Origin: Sphingomonas oleivorans
GTDB lineage: Bacteria; Pseudomonadota; Alphaproteobacteria; Sphingomonadales; Sphingomonadaceae
Assembly (NCBI RefSeq): GCF_003050615.1
Contig: NZ_NWBU01000005.1
Coordinates: forward strand, 62,001 to 126,000
Direction of reading: 5' to 3'
Length of the DNA: 64,000 nt
Part shown: piece by piece, positions 44,038 through 51,754 of the stretch
Position numbering within the stretch: position 1 is the first letter of the stretch
Layout of the letters: each line of letters starts with the position of its first letter
Notes under the pieces: model-generated
Database searches by the model: none
Seen by the model: only the letters and a program-made list of their open reading frames with translations
What the model was told of the DNA's origin: nothing
Translations under genes and position numbers: made by a program

Positions 44038-44308
44038 CTCCCCACGCGCGCCGCCGTGCCGGACCTGCAGCTGATAGTGATGCAGCAGATCGTCGCCGGC
44101 GACCGGGTCGTATCGCATCTGCAGATACGCGGCCATTTCACCGGCCATCTTCAGGGCCGGCAGGGCGCGGGCCAGCCGGTCGATTTCATCGCGACCGACA
44201 TCGTGCGCGTACAAGCCGGCCGGATCACCGACCAATTGGCATCTGGAGGATAATCCGACCTTCCTCCGCCAGACCGGCCTGATCCCGCCTTCCTCGTCCG
44301 GGGGATGA
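44038..44308 (+). pseudogene. SnoaL-like ester cyclase fragment with frameshift
   Basis: The frame reads VPDLQLIVMQQIVAGDRVVS, RGHFTGHLQGRQGAGQPVDF and DIVRVQAGRITDQ, the central part of the SnoaL polyketide-cyclase-like fold. An extra C (GACCAATTGG for GACAATTGG) near 44232 then shifts the frame. The natural end WHLEDNPTFLRQTGLI continues one frame over to TGA 44308. The first strand and helix are also missing. Nothing further is recognised in 44309-44632. Confidence 0.55.
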
Positions 44309-44632
44309 GGGAGGACGGGCGCGGCCGTCAGCGCGCCCGATCCCCGTCCCGAACCACCCGACGACGCGCGTCGGCCGAGCGATCGGGAAAGGCGAGACGC
44401 AGCGCTTCATGAAGACTGTTGCCGATGCGGCCGAAAGCGGTTGAGCCCCTTATCGGTGCTGGCCGTTCCCGAACGTTGGGTGATGCGCACGCCGGCGCCT
44501 GCTTCATCTCTAAATGACGCTGGCTAGAGGCGCAGCTAGAATATGTCAAAAAAAATGCCCCCCACATCGGACATCTCTTATTAATATTGCTAGAGCACCA
44601 GGCGATCTCCGATGCCGAGCAACGGCAATTCT

Positions 44633-45394
44633 TTAACTTCTAGCGCGGATCAACTTACCAGTCGTGTCATCAAACTCGTAAAAATCCGGGTTCCGCTCTG
44701 CGACGAGAGCCATCAATTCGTTGAGTACTTGCTGGATAGAGATTTCTTTGTCAGGCTCGCCCACGGGGAAGGCGCGGACACTCGAAGTGTCTGGCGATGC
44801 CTCAACGAGAATGAGGTAGAATCGCTCGAATTGCTCGTCGCGGTCATGCGGGTCCTCTCGCCCCGTGAACAGCTTAAGCCGTTGATGGGCGTTGATGAAG
44901 GTCGATCGCCGGCGGGGCGCGCCGTTATCGGCCCTAACGTGATCACTATGAGCGCCTGCATCAAGAAAGAAAAAGCCAGCGAGAACCGCATAAGGAAAAC
45001 GTCGATGGAGCGTGACTGCCTCAATGAGCATGTCCCCGCGACGATTGGTCAGGTTTTTCTGGAAGTTTCGAGTGTGGCTATCGCGAAAGTTGATTGTCTT
45101 GATTGATATGCCAAGTAAGAGCCCCGATTCTTCGGTCGCCCAAGTTACGTCGACTTTTTTAGCACCGATACCGCCCGCCATGCGGCGCTCCGCGCCTGAG
45201 CCGCCAAGCTCACCGGGTTCGGCTGGTCGCGCTTCCTTGCACCCACGCCGACGGAGTTCCGCCCCGATTGTGACGGCCACAACGGCCGACATCGCCTCAC
45301 TATAGGCCTTCTTATGATCCGATTTAGCGTCATCGTCCGGTTTTGGCGGTAGACTGCGAAGCGCCGCATCGATTGCCTGCTCAATTGGTAACAC
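44633..45394 (-). CDS. Putative restriction endonuclease partner of the methylase
   Basis: A 253-residue protein without firm family assignment. A PD-(D/E)XK-like core is visible: AKKVDVTWATEESGLLLGIS followed by IKTINFRD (D82, then S-I-K99), preceded by a helix with an acidic residue (SEAMSAVVAVTIGAELRRRG). The GTG start lies inside the 3' end of the N6-adenine methylase gene (14-bp overlap), so it is translationally coupled to it. This arrangement and size are those of a type II restriction endonuclease. AT-richer than neighbours. Confidence 0.6.
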   Translation of the reverse strand: MLPIEQAIDAALRSLPPKPDDDAKSDHKKAYSEAMSAVVAVTIGAELRRRGCKEARPAEPGELGGSGAERRMAGGIGAKKVDVTWATEESGLLLGISIKTINFRDSHTRNFQKNLTNRRGDMLIEAVTLHRRFPYAVLAGFFFLDAGAHSDHVRADNGAPRRRSTFINAHQRLKLFTGREDPHDRDEQFERFYLILVEASPDTSSVRAFPVGEPDKEISIQQVLNELMALVAERNPDFYEFDDTTGKLIRARS

Positions 45395-47090
45395 GCTCGC
45401 TCCTGCTACGAGTTACGCGCCGCTGGAAGAGGAGGTCGCGAGCACCGCGCAAGCCTGCCACCTCCGATGGACTTAAGCCAAGATGCCGCTCGAGCAGGAT
45501 GGTATCAACCAGCTCGACAGCGCGCTGCGGCTTGGTGCTGCGAAGCGCTCGGCCAATCTGTGGCCGAATCGCGCGCAGCTCGTCTGCGATCGCCTCGAGG
45601 GTGACAGGCGTCGGTACAGGCAGCATATCGGCTTCCTTGGGCTCATGCTTGAGCATCCCGCCGCCATAGGCGCGGCCGACAACCTCGGCTCCCAACAGGG
45701 TTGCAGAATTCAGCGAAGCCAACGGCAGCAATTCGCGACCAATCGCACGCACGGCAGCCTTGAGCTTTACTCCATAGAGTGAATTCAAGAACTGGGCGTC
45801 GGCATCGTTGGTGATGAGGCGTGGTCGATCGTGATTCATGTAGGTAAACAGGAGATCAGGCCGGTCAACGAGCGGCACACGCCACCATGGTGAACGCTTG
45901 CGGCACTTATAGGTCTTATGGACATCTGCAGCCTCCCCCTCGGCAATGTATGCGCGAGCCGCTGCAGACGGGTTTGCACCGGGTGCAAAGAGAAAGCAAC
46001 GCTTCCCCTCCTTCGCAAGACTTTCCCATGCGGCCTGGGTAAAGGTCAAACCGCGCAGATGCTTGGAACCTGGCGGCGAAATCCCTAGCAGCTCGTTCGA
46101 TTTGAGGCCGAGCTTGGCAGCTTGCGCTCGATCGAGCGAGAACCAATCGTTGTTGCCCGAGACAGCGCCTAGATAGGTCTCACCCCATCCGAGCATATTG
46201 GTAAAGCCGGGCCCCTCAGTGAGCCGGGCATAGATGTCGAGCGCCGCAGCCGGAAGCAGCGCAGATGTCCATTTTTGATCGCCTGATGGAACGTAGCCAA
46301 TCCAAGAATCGGCACAGATCCGCTCGAGGTCAGCGAGATTGCGGGCTTGGTACACCTCGAAACTGGGTGCATCGCCACGCCCCTCCGCGAGGAGCAACAC
46401 TACTTCCTCGAGCACATCGGGAAAGACCAGTTCCTCGAACAATACGAGGCGCACCTTCGCGAAGCGCGTCAGCAGGAAACGCCGCACCTGTGCAGCATAG
46501 TTCACCGTCAGCAGCTCGGCAGGAAGCACGAGGCCGAGGCGACCGGTGTCCTTGAGGAAGTGCGATGCATGGATGGTGAAGGCAGCCCAAGAGCTGGCTA
46601 ACCCCGTCAGGCGGACGCCTTGGGCTAGAGCAGCTTGGAGGCTCTTGGCACGGGCATCGCCAGCGAACTGCTGGTAGCGCACATAGGGCGGGTTGCCGAT
46701 TACCACGTCGAACTTCTTCGGAGGCGGAGTCTGGTCGAAGAAGTCGCCGATCGCGATCTCTACTTTAGCGTTCTGAGCCGCTAACCGCGCCGTAGCCGCC
46801 TTCGCTGAGGCAGCGTGGATCTCTACTCCGTGTAGTTGCCCGTCGAGACCGACAGGGGCGCCGAGAGCCCGCAGGCGGTCGACTGCCGGAGCAAGAAAGG
46901 CAGCATCGCCGCACGAGGGCTCGAGCACCGTGTCCGCGGGCGACCGGACCGCCCAGTCAGTGATGAATCGGGCAAGCGTCGAAGGGGTGAAGAAGGCGCC
47001 GCGTGCCTTGCGCAATGCCGGTGTGTCCATGATCCCCTTAAGCTCACCATACAGAGTTCCAATTCTGGAGGAACCCTTCAGCTTACGCAT
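45381..47090 (-). CDS. N6-adenine DNA methyltransferase (type II, TaqI/Eco57I-like)
   Basis: A 569-residue methylase. Motif X is GAFFTP (about residues 31-36), motif I EPSCGDAAFL (57-66) and motif IV NPPY (133-136), the order of gamma-class adenine methylases. The C-terminal half (from about residue 250) has a TaqI-like target-recognition type sequence (GWGETYLGAVSGNNDWF, KCRKRSPWWRVP). It protects DNA from the coupled endonuclease. ATG 47090 (MRKLKGSSRIGTLY) is chosen; the frame extends to 47171. Upstream on the same strand are the HEPN and DUF262 genes. Confidence 0.9.
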   Translation of the reverse strand: MRKLKGSSRIGTLYGELKGIMDTPALRKARGAFFTPSTLARFITDWAVRSPADTVLEPSCGDAAFLAPAVDRLRALGAPVGLDGQLHGVEIHAASAKAATARLAAQNAKVEIAIGDFFDQTPPPKKFDVVIGNPPYVRYQQFAGDARAKSLQAALAQGVRLTGLASSWAAFTIHASHFLKDTGRLGLVLPAELLTVNYAAQVRRFLLTRFAKVRLVLFEELVFPDVLEEVVLLLAEGRGDAPSFEVYQARNLADLERICADSWIGYVPSGDQKWTSALLPAAALDIYARLTEGPGFTNMLGWGETYLGAVSGNNDWFSLDRAQAAKLGLKSNELLGISPPGSKHLRGLTFTQAAWESLAKEGKRCFLFAPGANPSAAARAYIAEGEAADVHKTYKCRKRSPWWRVPLVDRPDLLFTYMNHDRPRLITNDADAQFLNSLYGVKLKAAVRAIGRELLPLASLNSATLLGAEVVGRAYGGGMLKHEPKEADMLPVPTPVTLEAIADELRAIRPQIGRALRSTKPQRAVELVDTILLERHLGLSPSEVAGLRGARDLLFQRRVTRSRSERVTN

Positions 47091-47173
47091 AGCACAATGT
47101 TCTTTGTCTGTTCCAGCGCAAATTTGTGCTCGATGCTGAATTGGTTGCAGAGGGTTGCCCTGAGTATACAAGG

Positions 47174-47878
47174 CTACTTGTTCATCTCGCTCCAGCAGTC
47201 GGTGACTTTTGTGCGTGTATTCAATTCATTCGTCACAATTATGTCAAATACCACCGCCACCCGCTCAACCCTATCAACGTAAATCTCTGCGTCTCCGAGA
47301 GTTACGGTAGCGTCGACCTTTCCATGAGCGATCTGGTTCCTACGATTGACGATCGCATCAATGGCGCTCTTTACGACTTTGTCAGGCTCAATTGCGATGA
47401 ACATGTCCCATACATTAACCAGCCCAACCGTCTTAAATAGCGCCTCTATCTCACCACTACCCGGATTTGCAAATCCAGAAGTATGAAGCTCTGCGTCTAG
47501 GCAGTTATCAGGCTTATCATCATCACTGAGCAAGGGATGTGCATGAAGAGCTTTAGCAAGCGCCCATCGCTTTGTTGGATCCTTTGACTCCCAATCCGAG
47601 AAAGCGCGAATAATTTGGTGGGCCCTAATCTCTCCTGGCAAGTCATAAGTTCTCTTTACAATTTTGTCGTACACTCCCACAATGTCGTCAATCAAGTCTT
47701 CAAAAAACCCCTCTATATGACTACAGAGTAGAACATGAGCCCCTCTTAGTAGAGCTGAATCTCTTTCATAATTCTCTTTTTTTATACGATAATCAGCATC
47801 TTGAGAGGTGCAAAGGGCATGAAGCCTCTTAACCTCAAGCATCCTGTCTGAGAATTTTGTAAGGGCCGGAGAGGGCAT
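47174..47878 (-). CDS. MAE_28990/MAE_18760-type HEPN nuclease-like protein
   Basis: A 234-residue helical protein. AIVNRRNQIAHGK carries R180-N-Q-I-A-H185, the RNxxxH form of the HEPN motif. The N-terminal RDSALLRGAHVLLCSHIEGF and FEDLIDDIVGVYDK helices match the MAE_28990/MAE_18760 HEPN group. Family members are believed to be RNases used in anti-phage or toxin-antitoxin roles. It begins 4 bp after the stop of the DUF262 gene, its apparent functional partner, and lies upstream of the methylase. Markedly AT-rich. Confidence 0.85.
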   Translation of the reverse strand: MPSPALTKFSDRMLEVKRLHALCTSQDADYRIKKENYERDSALLRGAHVLLCSHIEGFFEDLIDDIVGVYDKIVKRTYDLPGEIRAHQIIRAFSDWESKDPTKRWALAKALHAHPLLSDDDKPDNCLDAELHTSGFANPGSGEIEALFKTVGLVNVWDMFIAIEPDKVVKSAIDAIVNRRNQIAHGKVDATVTLGDAEIYVDRVERVAVVFDIIVTNELNTRTKVTDCWSEMNK

Positions 47879-47882
47879 TTGA

Positions 47883-49037
47883 TCACGCTCCGTAGGAGAG
47901 CGCCGGGCATGGCAGACCCAATCCTCTCAGCTTATCTCCCCAGAGACGCATGCGTGTGTTAATCCGAGCTTTATCACGGGTTGCTCGACCGATGGCATCC
48001 TGAAAATCGTCATTATTTACACAGAGATCCTGCAAAGCCGCTATGACTGCTTCCGCTTTAGCGACCAGCTGATCCTTCTGAAGATGGACAAACGTAAGCA
48101 TAATGACGTCATACACTGCCCTATTTATCTGGTTAGCATAGGAACCTGTGCCGTCTATTTGTCGAAAGGCATTCCTGCCAAACACAGCATCAACCTTGTC
48201 CACTGTCTCTTCAAAAATACTCCTGTGCGCCTCCTTGTCCTGCTCAGTCATCCGAATTTTGGTTTCAAGGTACTTATCCAAGAATGGAGCGAAGAAACCG
48301 CGATATGTGTATGCGCTAAAATGGAAAGCAAAGAAGCGGAGGACCATCTCAGCATCCCCCATGCGCATGTCGACGTCATCAACACGGCGTATTTTCTGAA
48401 ACTGTTTGTTGTCGCACTCTTCCCGAACAATGACGTTAAGGTCGCCTCGGTAGTTGGAGTTCCTCAGCTCCTGTGGATTCAGCTTGACTGCCCCCTGATT
48501 AAGTCGTTCAAAAACGTCGAAGCGAATGTCTGGATGAGACTCCTTCTGAATGACGATGCATCGAATGGTTCTAGTGCGGATAAGTCGCTGATCTGATTTA
48601 TCGAGCTCCGAAAATCGCTTCTTGTTAAGCTCCGGACGAACGCGCAGGCCAGACAATGGATAGAGATTATCCATGTAACGCGATATTGCGGTTAGGCGCT
48701 GTTGCCCATCAATGACGCTGTAAGCGCCGTCTTCAAGCTCAGCAAAATAGCAGACAGGAACCGGCACGTTTAGAAGGAGCGACTCAATCAGCCGGCTAGA
48801 CTTCTTGGCATCCCAAACATGACGACGCTGATAGTCGTCCTGAAGAACAAGCTGACCGTCATCAATCTGCTCCTGTAGGGAGCTTACAATGAAATCAAAT
48901 GGTTGAGTGAGAAGCTTGCGGTCCCGAGGCGGGATGGTGAGCTCGGGCCGCGCTGCCTCGTCCTCGTCGTCCTCTTCTGGGGCAAAAACTTCAGCAACAA
49001 GATCGTTCTGACCAGCGTCCTCTTCCTCAGGCAACAT
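47883..49037 (-). CDS. DUF262 protein (ParB/GmrS-like NTP-dependent enzyme)
   Basis: A 384-residue protein with a very acidic N-terminus (residues 3-30), then the DUF262 core: LVLQDDYQRRHVWDAKKSSRL and YSVIDGQQRLTAI, the DGQQR signature of the ParB-like nucleotide-binding fold found in GmrS-type restriction and BrxU-like proteins. FDVFERLNQGAVKLNPQELR follows. Paired with the HEPN gene it likely forms a two-gene defence unit. ATG 49037 is preferred because the GGGGG of an upstream palindrome can serve as ribosome-binding site; ATG 49043 and 49046 are alternatives. Confidence 0.85.
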   Translation of the reverse strand: MLPEEEDAGQNDLVAEVFAPEEDDEDEAARPELTIPPRDRKLLTQPFDFIVSSLQEQIDDGQLVLQDDYQRRHVWDAKKSSRLIESLLLNVPVPVCYFAELEDGAYSVIDGQQRLTAISRYMDNLYPLSGLRVRPELNKKRFSELDKSDQRLIRTRTIRCIVIQKESHPDIRFDVFERLNQGAVKLNPQELRNSNYRGDLNVIVREECDNKQFQKIRRVDDVDMRMGDAEMVLRFFAFHFSAYTYRGFFAPFLDKYLETKIRMTEQDKEAHRSIFEETVDKVDAVFGRNAFRQIDGTGSYANQINRAVYDVIMLTFVHLQKDQLVAKAEAVIAALQDLCVNNDDFQDAIGRATRDKARINTRMRLWGDKLRGLGLPCPALSYGA

Positions 49038-49046
49038 GCACATCAT

Positions 49047-49062
49047 CCCCCATCGATGGGGG
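49047..49062. promoter_or_regulatory. 16-bp perfect palindrome over the DUF262 ribosome-binding site
   Basis: CCCCCATCGATGGGGG is fully symmetric and sits 9 bases before the start codon of the DUF262-HEPN-methylase operon. On the transcript it could fold into a GC-rich stem hiding the Shine-Dalgarno GGGGG. On DNA it could be an operator. Both readings are inference. Confidence 0.55.
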
Positions 49063-49173
49063 GTCGTATAGCACGTCAAACAGAATGAGCGAGACGCTCA
49101 ACGCTCTCCGAAAACAGCCGATTGTCAAACCACGCACAGGCCGGTCATCACGATCAGTATGCCCTCGATGCCG

Positions 49174-49602
49174 TCACTCTCCCGCCTCCTCAGCCGCCTT
49201 CTCCGACGCCGCCTCAAGGCTCTGGAAGCGGTAGGACTCCAGGTCTACGGCCATTTTCTTGCTCAGCGGGGCCACGCTATATTCGTTGCCATGGATCCAC
49301 GATCTGCTGGCTGTGTAGCCGTGGGCCTCAGCGATCCTCACAAGCTCGTCATGGGGTACGAGATACCAGGAACCGCGATCGGGAAAGGCAATCGCGATGC
49401 TGCGCCCCTGATACTTCTTCGCGATCGTCAGGCGGCTCTTTAGCTGCACCTTCTGAACGTCGTCCGTGGCCTCGCTATAGAGGATCAGGTCAATGCCAGG
49501 ATCATAAACAGGCAGATAGGCCACATAGCCTCTGGTAAGGGCGAGGCTGATGAGCGCATTCCGGTTGATGACCTCGATCACCTCACCCCTGAACTTAGCC
49601 AT
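49174..49602 (-). CDS. PD-(D/E)XK endonuclease-like protein
   Basis: A 142-residue protein like the group-I-intron-associated/PDDEXK small endonucleases: ALISLALTRGYVAYLPVYDPGIDLIL, then VQKVQLKSRLTI and GSWYLVPHDELV. D38 and Q53-L-K55 fit the catalytic D...(E/Q)xK. The C-terminal third (SWIHGNEYSVAPLSKKM) is unassigned. The start ATG overlaps the stop of the upstream gene (TGATG), so the two are co-translated. It is a likely nuclease of a small defence or mobile module. Confidence 0.75.
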   Translation of the reverse strand: MAKFRGEVIEVINRNALISLALTRGYVAYLPVYDPGIDLILYSEATDDVQKVQLKSRLTIAKKYQGRSIAIAFPDRGSWYLVPHDELVRIAEAHGYTASRSWIHGNEYSVAPLSKKMAVDLESYRFQSLEAASEKAAEEAGE

Positions 49603-50228
49603 CAGAAGGGTCGCCGACGCTCGGGCCCAGAAGCGCGCACTGCCTTGAAGAAGCTATTCAACACCTCGTCCGTGATCTTGAGGTGCTCGTGACTGGGCAC
49701 TGCGCCCGGTTCGGCCATGGCCTTGGCGTCGAAGAGATCAGGTCGGAATACCCACAGCTCATCAGCCGACTTGCCCGCGCTGTGCTTAGCGACGTTCGTG
49801 GTCAGGCGGAGCGCCTTCAAGCCATCCTCATCCGGTGTCAGACCTTCTGCCTTGAGGTGAGCGATAGCGTCCGTCTCGGAGTAGTGATTGCACTTCAAGC
49901 GGCGGTTGAGTTCACGCTCCCAGAAGTGGTGCAGCGAGATCGTGAATGCCTCGCGAAGAATCTCCAGTACACCCTCCACGTTGGAGATCTGGTCGCCCGC
50001 GTGGTCGCCATGATCGAAGAGGACGTTACCCTCTTCGTCCTCCTCAACGAATGCGGCTTCGCCCCTCGCGACGGCCTCCTCCAGCTTCTTCCATTCTTGC
50101 TCGAGGCTCTCCCGTTCAGCATCGGACGTGGATCGAGCCGCCCTATAGGCGCGCTCCAGTTCGCCTAGACGGAAGTGGAACAGCCATGCCCAAATCTGCT
50201 GGGAGCGGATCTTGGGTGGTAGCGTCAT
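49602..50228 (-). CDS. HEPN-like helical protein coupled to the PD-(D/E)XK gene
   Basis: A 208-residue, mainly helical, acidic protein. REAFTISLHHFWERELNRRL and ALRLTTNVAKHSAGKSADEL look like two helices of a HEPN bundle with a degenerate N-x3-H (N145, H149) after R141, similar to helical proteins with a conserved N..KH. No family name is certain. It is coupled on both sides: the start overlaps the stop of a 36-codon ORF (TAATG), and its stop overlaps the nuclease start (TGATG). Confidence 0.65.
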   Translation of the reverse strand: MTLPPKIRSQQIWAWLFHFRLGELERAYRAARSTSDAERESLEQEWKKLEEAVARGEAAFVEEDEEGNVLFDHGDHAGDQISNVEGVLEILREAFTISLHHFWERELNRRLKCNHYSETDAIAHLKAEGLTPDEDGLKALRLTTNVAKHSAGKSADELWVFRPDLFDAKAMAEPGAVPSHEHLKITDEVLNSFFKAVRASGPERRRPF

Positions 50229-50338
50229 TAGCCGTTCTGCCTCAAGTCGATGATCGAACCGCGTTCCTGATAATAGCCCACGGCGTGCTGGTACAGTTCC
50301 GGCTCCCTAATGCCGCACAGTTTGGAGTAGAATTCCAT
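50228..50338 (-). CDS. 36-residue micro-ORF at the head of the module
   Basis: ATG 50338 opens a frame reading MEFYSKLCGIREPELYQHAV and then YYQERGSIIDLRQNG before TAA, which overlaps the next ATG by one base. It is too regular in spacing to be chance and is probably translated. It could be a leader, a tiny antitoxin-like peptide or the end of a truncated gene. No homology recognised. Confidence 0.5.
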   Translation of the reverse strand: MEFYSKLCGIREPELYQHAVGYYQERGSIIDLRQNG

Positions 50339-50636
50339 CAATGGGGTCATCCAAGTGACCTACGTCCGCTTCCGGAGACATCCGTAGCTCAACGGATAAT
50401 CGGAATGGCTGTTAGCATCGTCACCGCCGCACCCCTTTTGAACGCCTTGCAATCAGCTCTACGTGAACATTTGTGGAACATCTAGGCATCCGCCTCTATA
50501 CCGATTGATCGAGAGGGAACCGAGCCGCCTGTTGGTGGCCGGGGATCTTTCGAACCAGCGATCTACACGTGCCACGCGGGAGCGCCATATGGATCGCCTG
50601 GAAGCACTCATCGCGCCAGCTACGAGGTGAAACTAA

Positions 50637-51125
50637 GTGAATGCAGTAGAGATCATCCGAGCGAAAAGAGTGCATCTAGCTCGACTGGCCAACCAAGGAG
50701 GTGCCGCGGGAGAGATTGAGGCGATCGCTGCAGTCGCTGATTGGATACCGCGGCCGAAGGGCCTTGGGCTGAAGGTGTTGCTCGCCGAGTTGGCCAGGGC
50801 AGGAGTGAGCATCAAGCCGTCCAGCTTCGACGCAATTGCCGTTGCAAGCGAAGTGAATTTCCAGAGCCCAGAAAGCACCCGGCTGGCGCTGGAGAACATG
50901 GTCTTTATCGAGATAAAAGCTTCGAACCAAGAGCGGGTCAAACCGGGCTTCGAGGGGTTTTTCTTTGCCCTCACCGAAAGCGAGATTGCTGCTGCCGATC
51001 AGCTCGGTTCCCGCCATAGGGTAGCTCTATTCAATCGGCTCTCCGGCGAGCTACTTTTGACCAGCGTTCCTGAAATCTTACACCGGTCGAAGTCAATGAC
51101 TTGGCAGCTTTCTGTCCAGCTTTGA
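50637..51125 (+). CDS. PD-(D/E)XK-type protein, possible orphan restriction enzyme
   Basis: A 162-residue protein. SSFDAIAVASEVNF and MVFIEIKASNQERV supply D65 and E92-I-K94 in the spacing of a PD-(D/E)XK site. GFFFALTESEIAAADQLGSRHRVALFN matches the E-x-x-A-x-x-L-G segment seen after the core in DUF3883-like and similar nucleases. It starts with GTG after a gene-free 298-bp stretch (50339-50636) and is alone on the plus strand. It could be the remains of a restriction system or a solitary effector. Confidence 0.65.
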   Translation: MNAVEIIRAKRVHLARLANQGGAAGEIEAIAAVADWIPRPKGLGLKVLLAELARAGVSIKPSSFDAIAVASEVNFQSPESTRLALENMVFIEIKASNQERVKPGFEGFFFALTESEIAAADQLGSRHRVALFNRLSGELLLTSVPEILHRSKSMTWQLSVQL

Positions 51126-51171
51126 GATTCTAAGCAGCTAGACGGGTCTAGATGGCTTGGATGGGCCGACC

Positions 51172-51471
51172 TCAGTCGGAGGAAGGAGGCACAGGCGCCT
51201 CCCCCGCCATCCCCGCATCCCCCTGCTGGGCACGCATCCGCTTGCCCAGCACATAGTCCGATCGCCGCGATCCGCGCTTGAGGCCGTAGCCGGTGACCTG
51301 GCGGCGCGCTTCGATCAGTTCGTCGCGCCCCTCCTCCTCCATCCAGCGGACGATCGTCTTCTTATGCGCATTATAATGCGCCTCGATCCCCGACCAGCCG
51401 ACGCGGATGAACGTCTCGCGGAAATCGCGCGGCTTGGGGCGGTAGGCCATGGTCGTTCCGGCGGCAGGCAT
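51172..51471 (-). CDS. Small phage-type protein (99 aa)
   Basis: A 99-residue basic protein: PKPRDFRETFIRVGWSGIEA, HYNAHKKTIVRWMEEEGRDE and LIEARRQVTGYGLKRGSR. The helical pattern with TIVRWMEEEG is HTH-like, reminiscent of small DNA-binding proteins in prophage early regions. It is the last gene of the phage-type cassette, 106 bp after the preceding one. ATG 51471 is chosen over longer frames with arginine-rich sequence. Confidence 0.6.
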   Translation of the reverse strand: MPAAGTTMAYRPKPRDFRETFIRVGWSGIEAHYNAHKKTIVRWMEEEGRDELIEARRQVTGYGLKRGSRRSDYVLGKRMRAQQGDAGMAGEAPVPPSSD

Positions 51472-51577
51472 CAATCCTCCTCCATGATGATGTGCAAAAC
51501 AGGCTGCGCGATCCGGCGGGCGATCCGGCCGGGCGATCCGGCGCGCGATCCGGCCGGGCCGGGGGCGCGCGCGGCGG

Positions 51578-51754
51578 TCATGCGGGGCGCCAATGGGTGA
51601 TGTCGCCCGGATGCCGCCCCCGATGCGCCCAGACATAGTCCCCCGCCCGCCCCGGATGGTGCGAGACGGCCCCGCAGCGCAGCCGCACGCGGACGAGCCG
51701 ATCGGGCGCCACCGGGCAGCGGCGGTCGTAATTGGGGATGAAATCCTCCGTCAT
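51578..51754 (-). CDS. Small phage-type protein (58 aa)
   Basis: A 58-residue ORF starting MTEDFIPNYDRRCPVAPDRL, with AVSHHPGRAGDYVWAHRGRH in the middle. ATG 51754 overlaps the stop of the helicase gene (ATGA). This coupling, and the C/H/R-rich composition typical of small phage ORFs, support it as real. No function assigned. Confidence 0.55.
   Translation of the reverse strand: MTEDFIPNYDRRCPVAPDRLVRVRLRCGAVSHHPGRAGDYVWAHRGRHPGDITHWRPA

Noticed and set aside
50376-50402. tRNA-Arg-like 5' part (CCGTAGCTCAACGGATAA)
   Set aside because: The D-arm words fit a tRNA, but no anticodon arm, T-arm (GGTTCGA) or acceptor match follows. At most it is a scar of an attachment site; not annotated as a tRNA.
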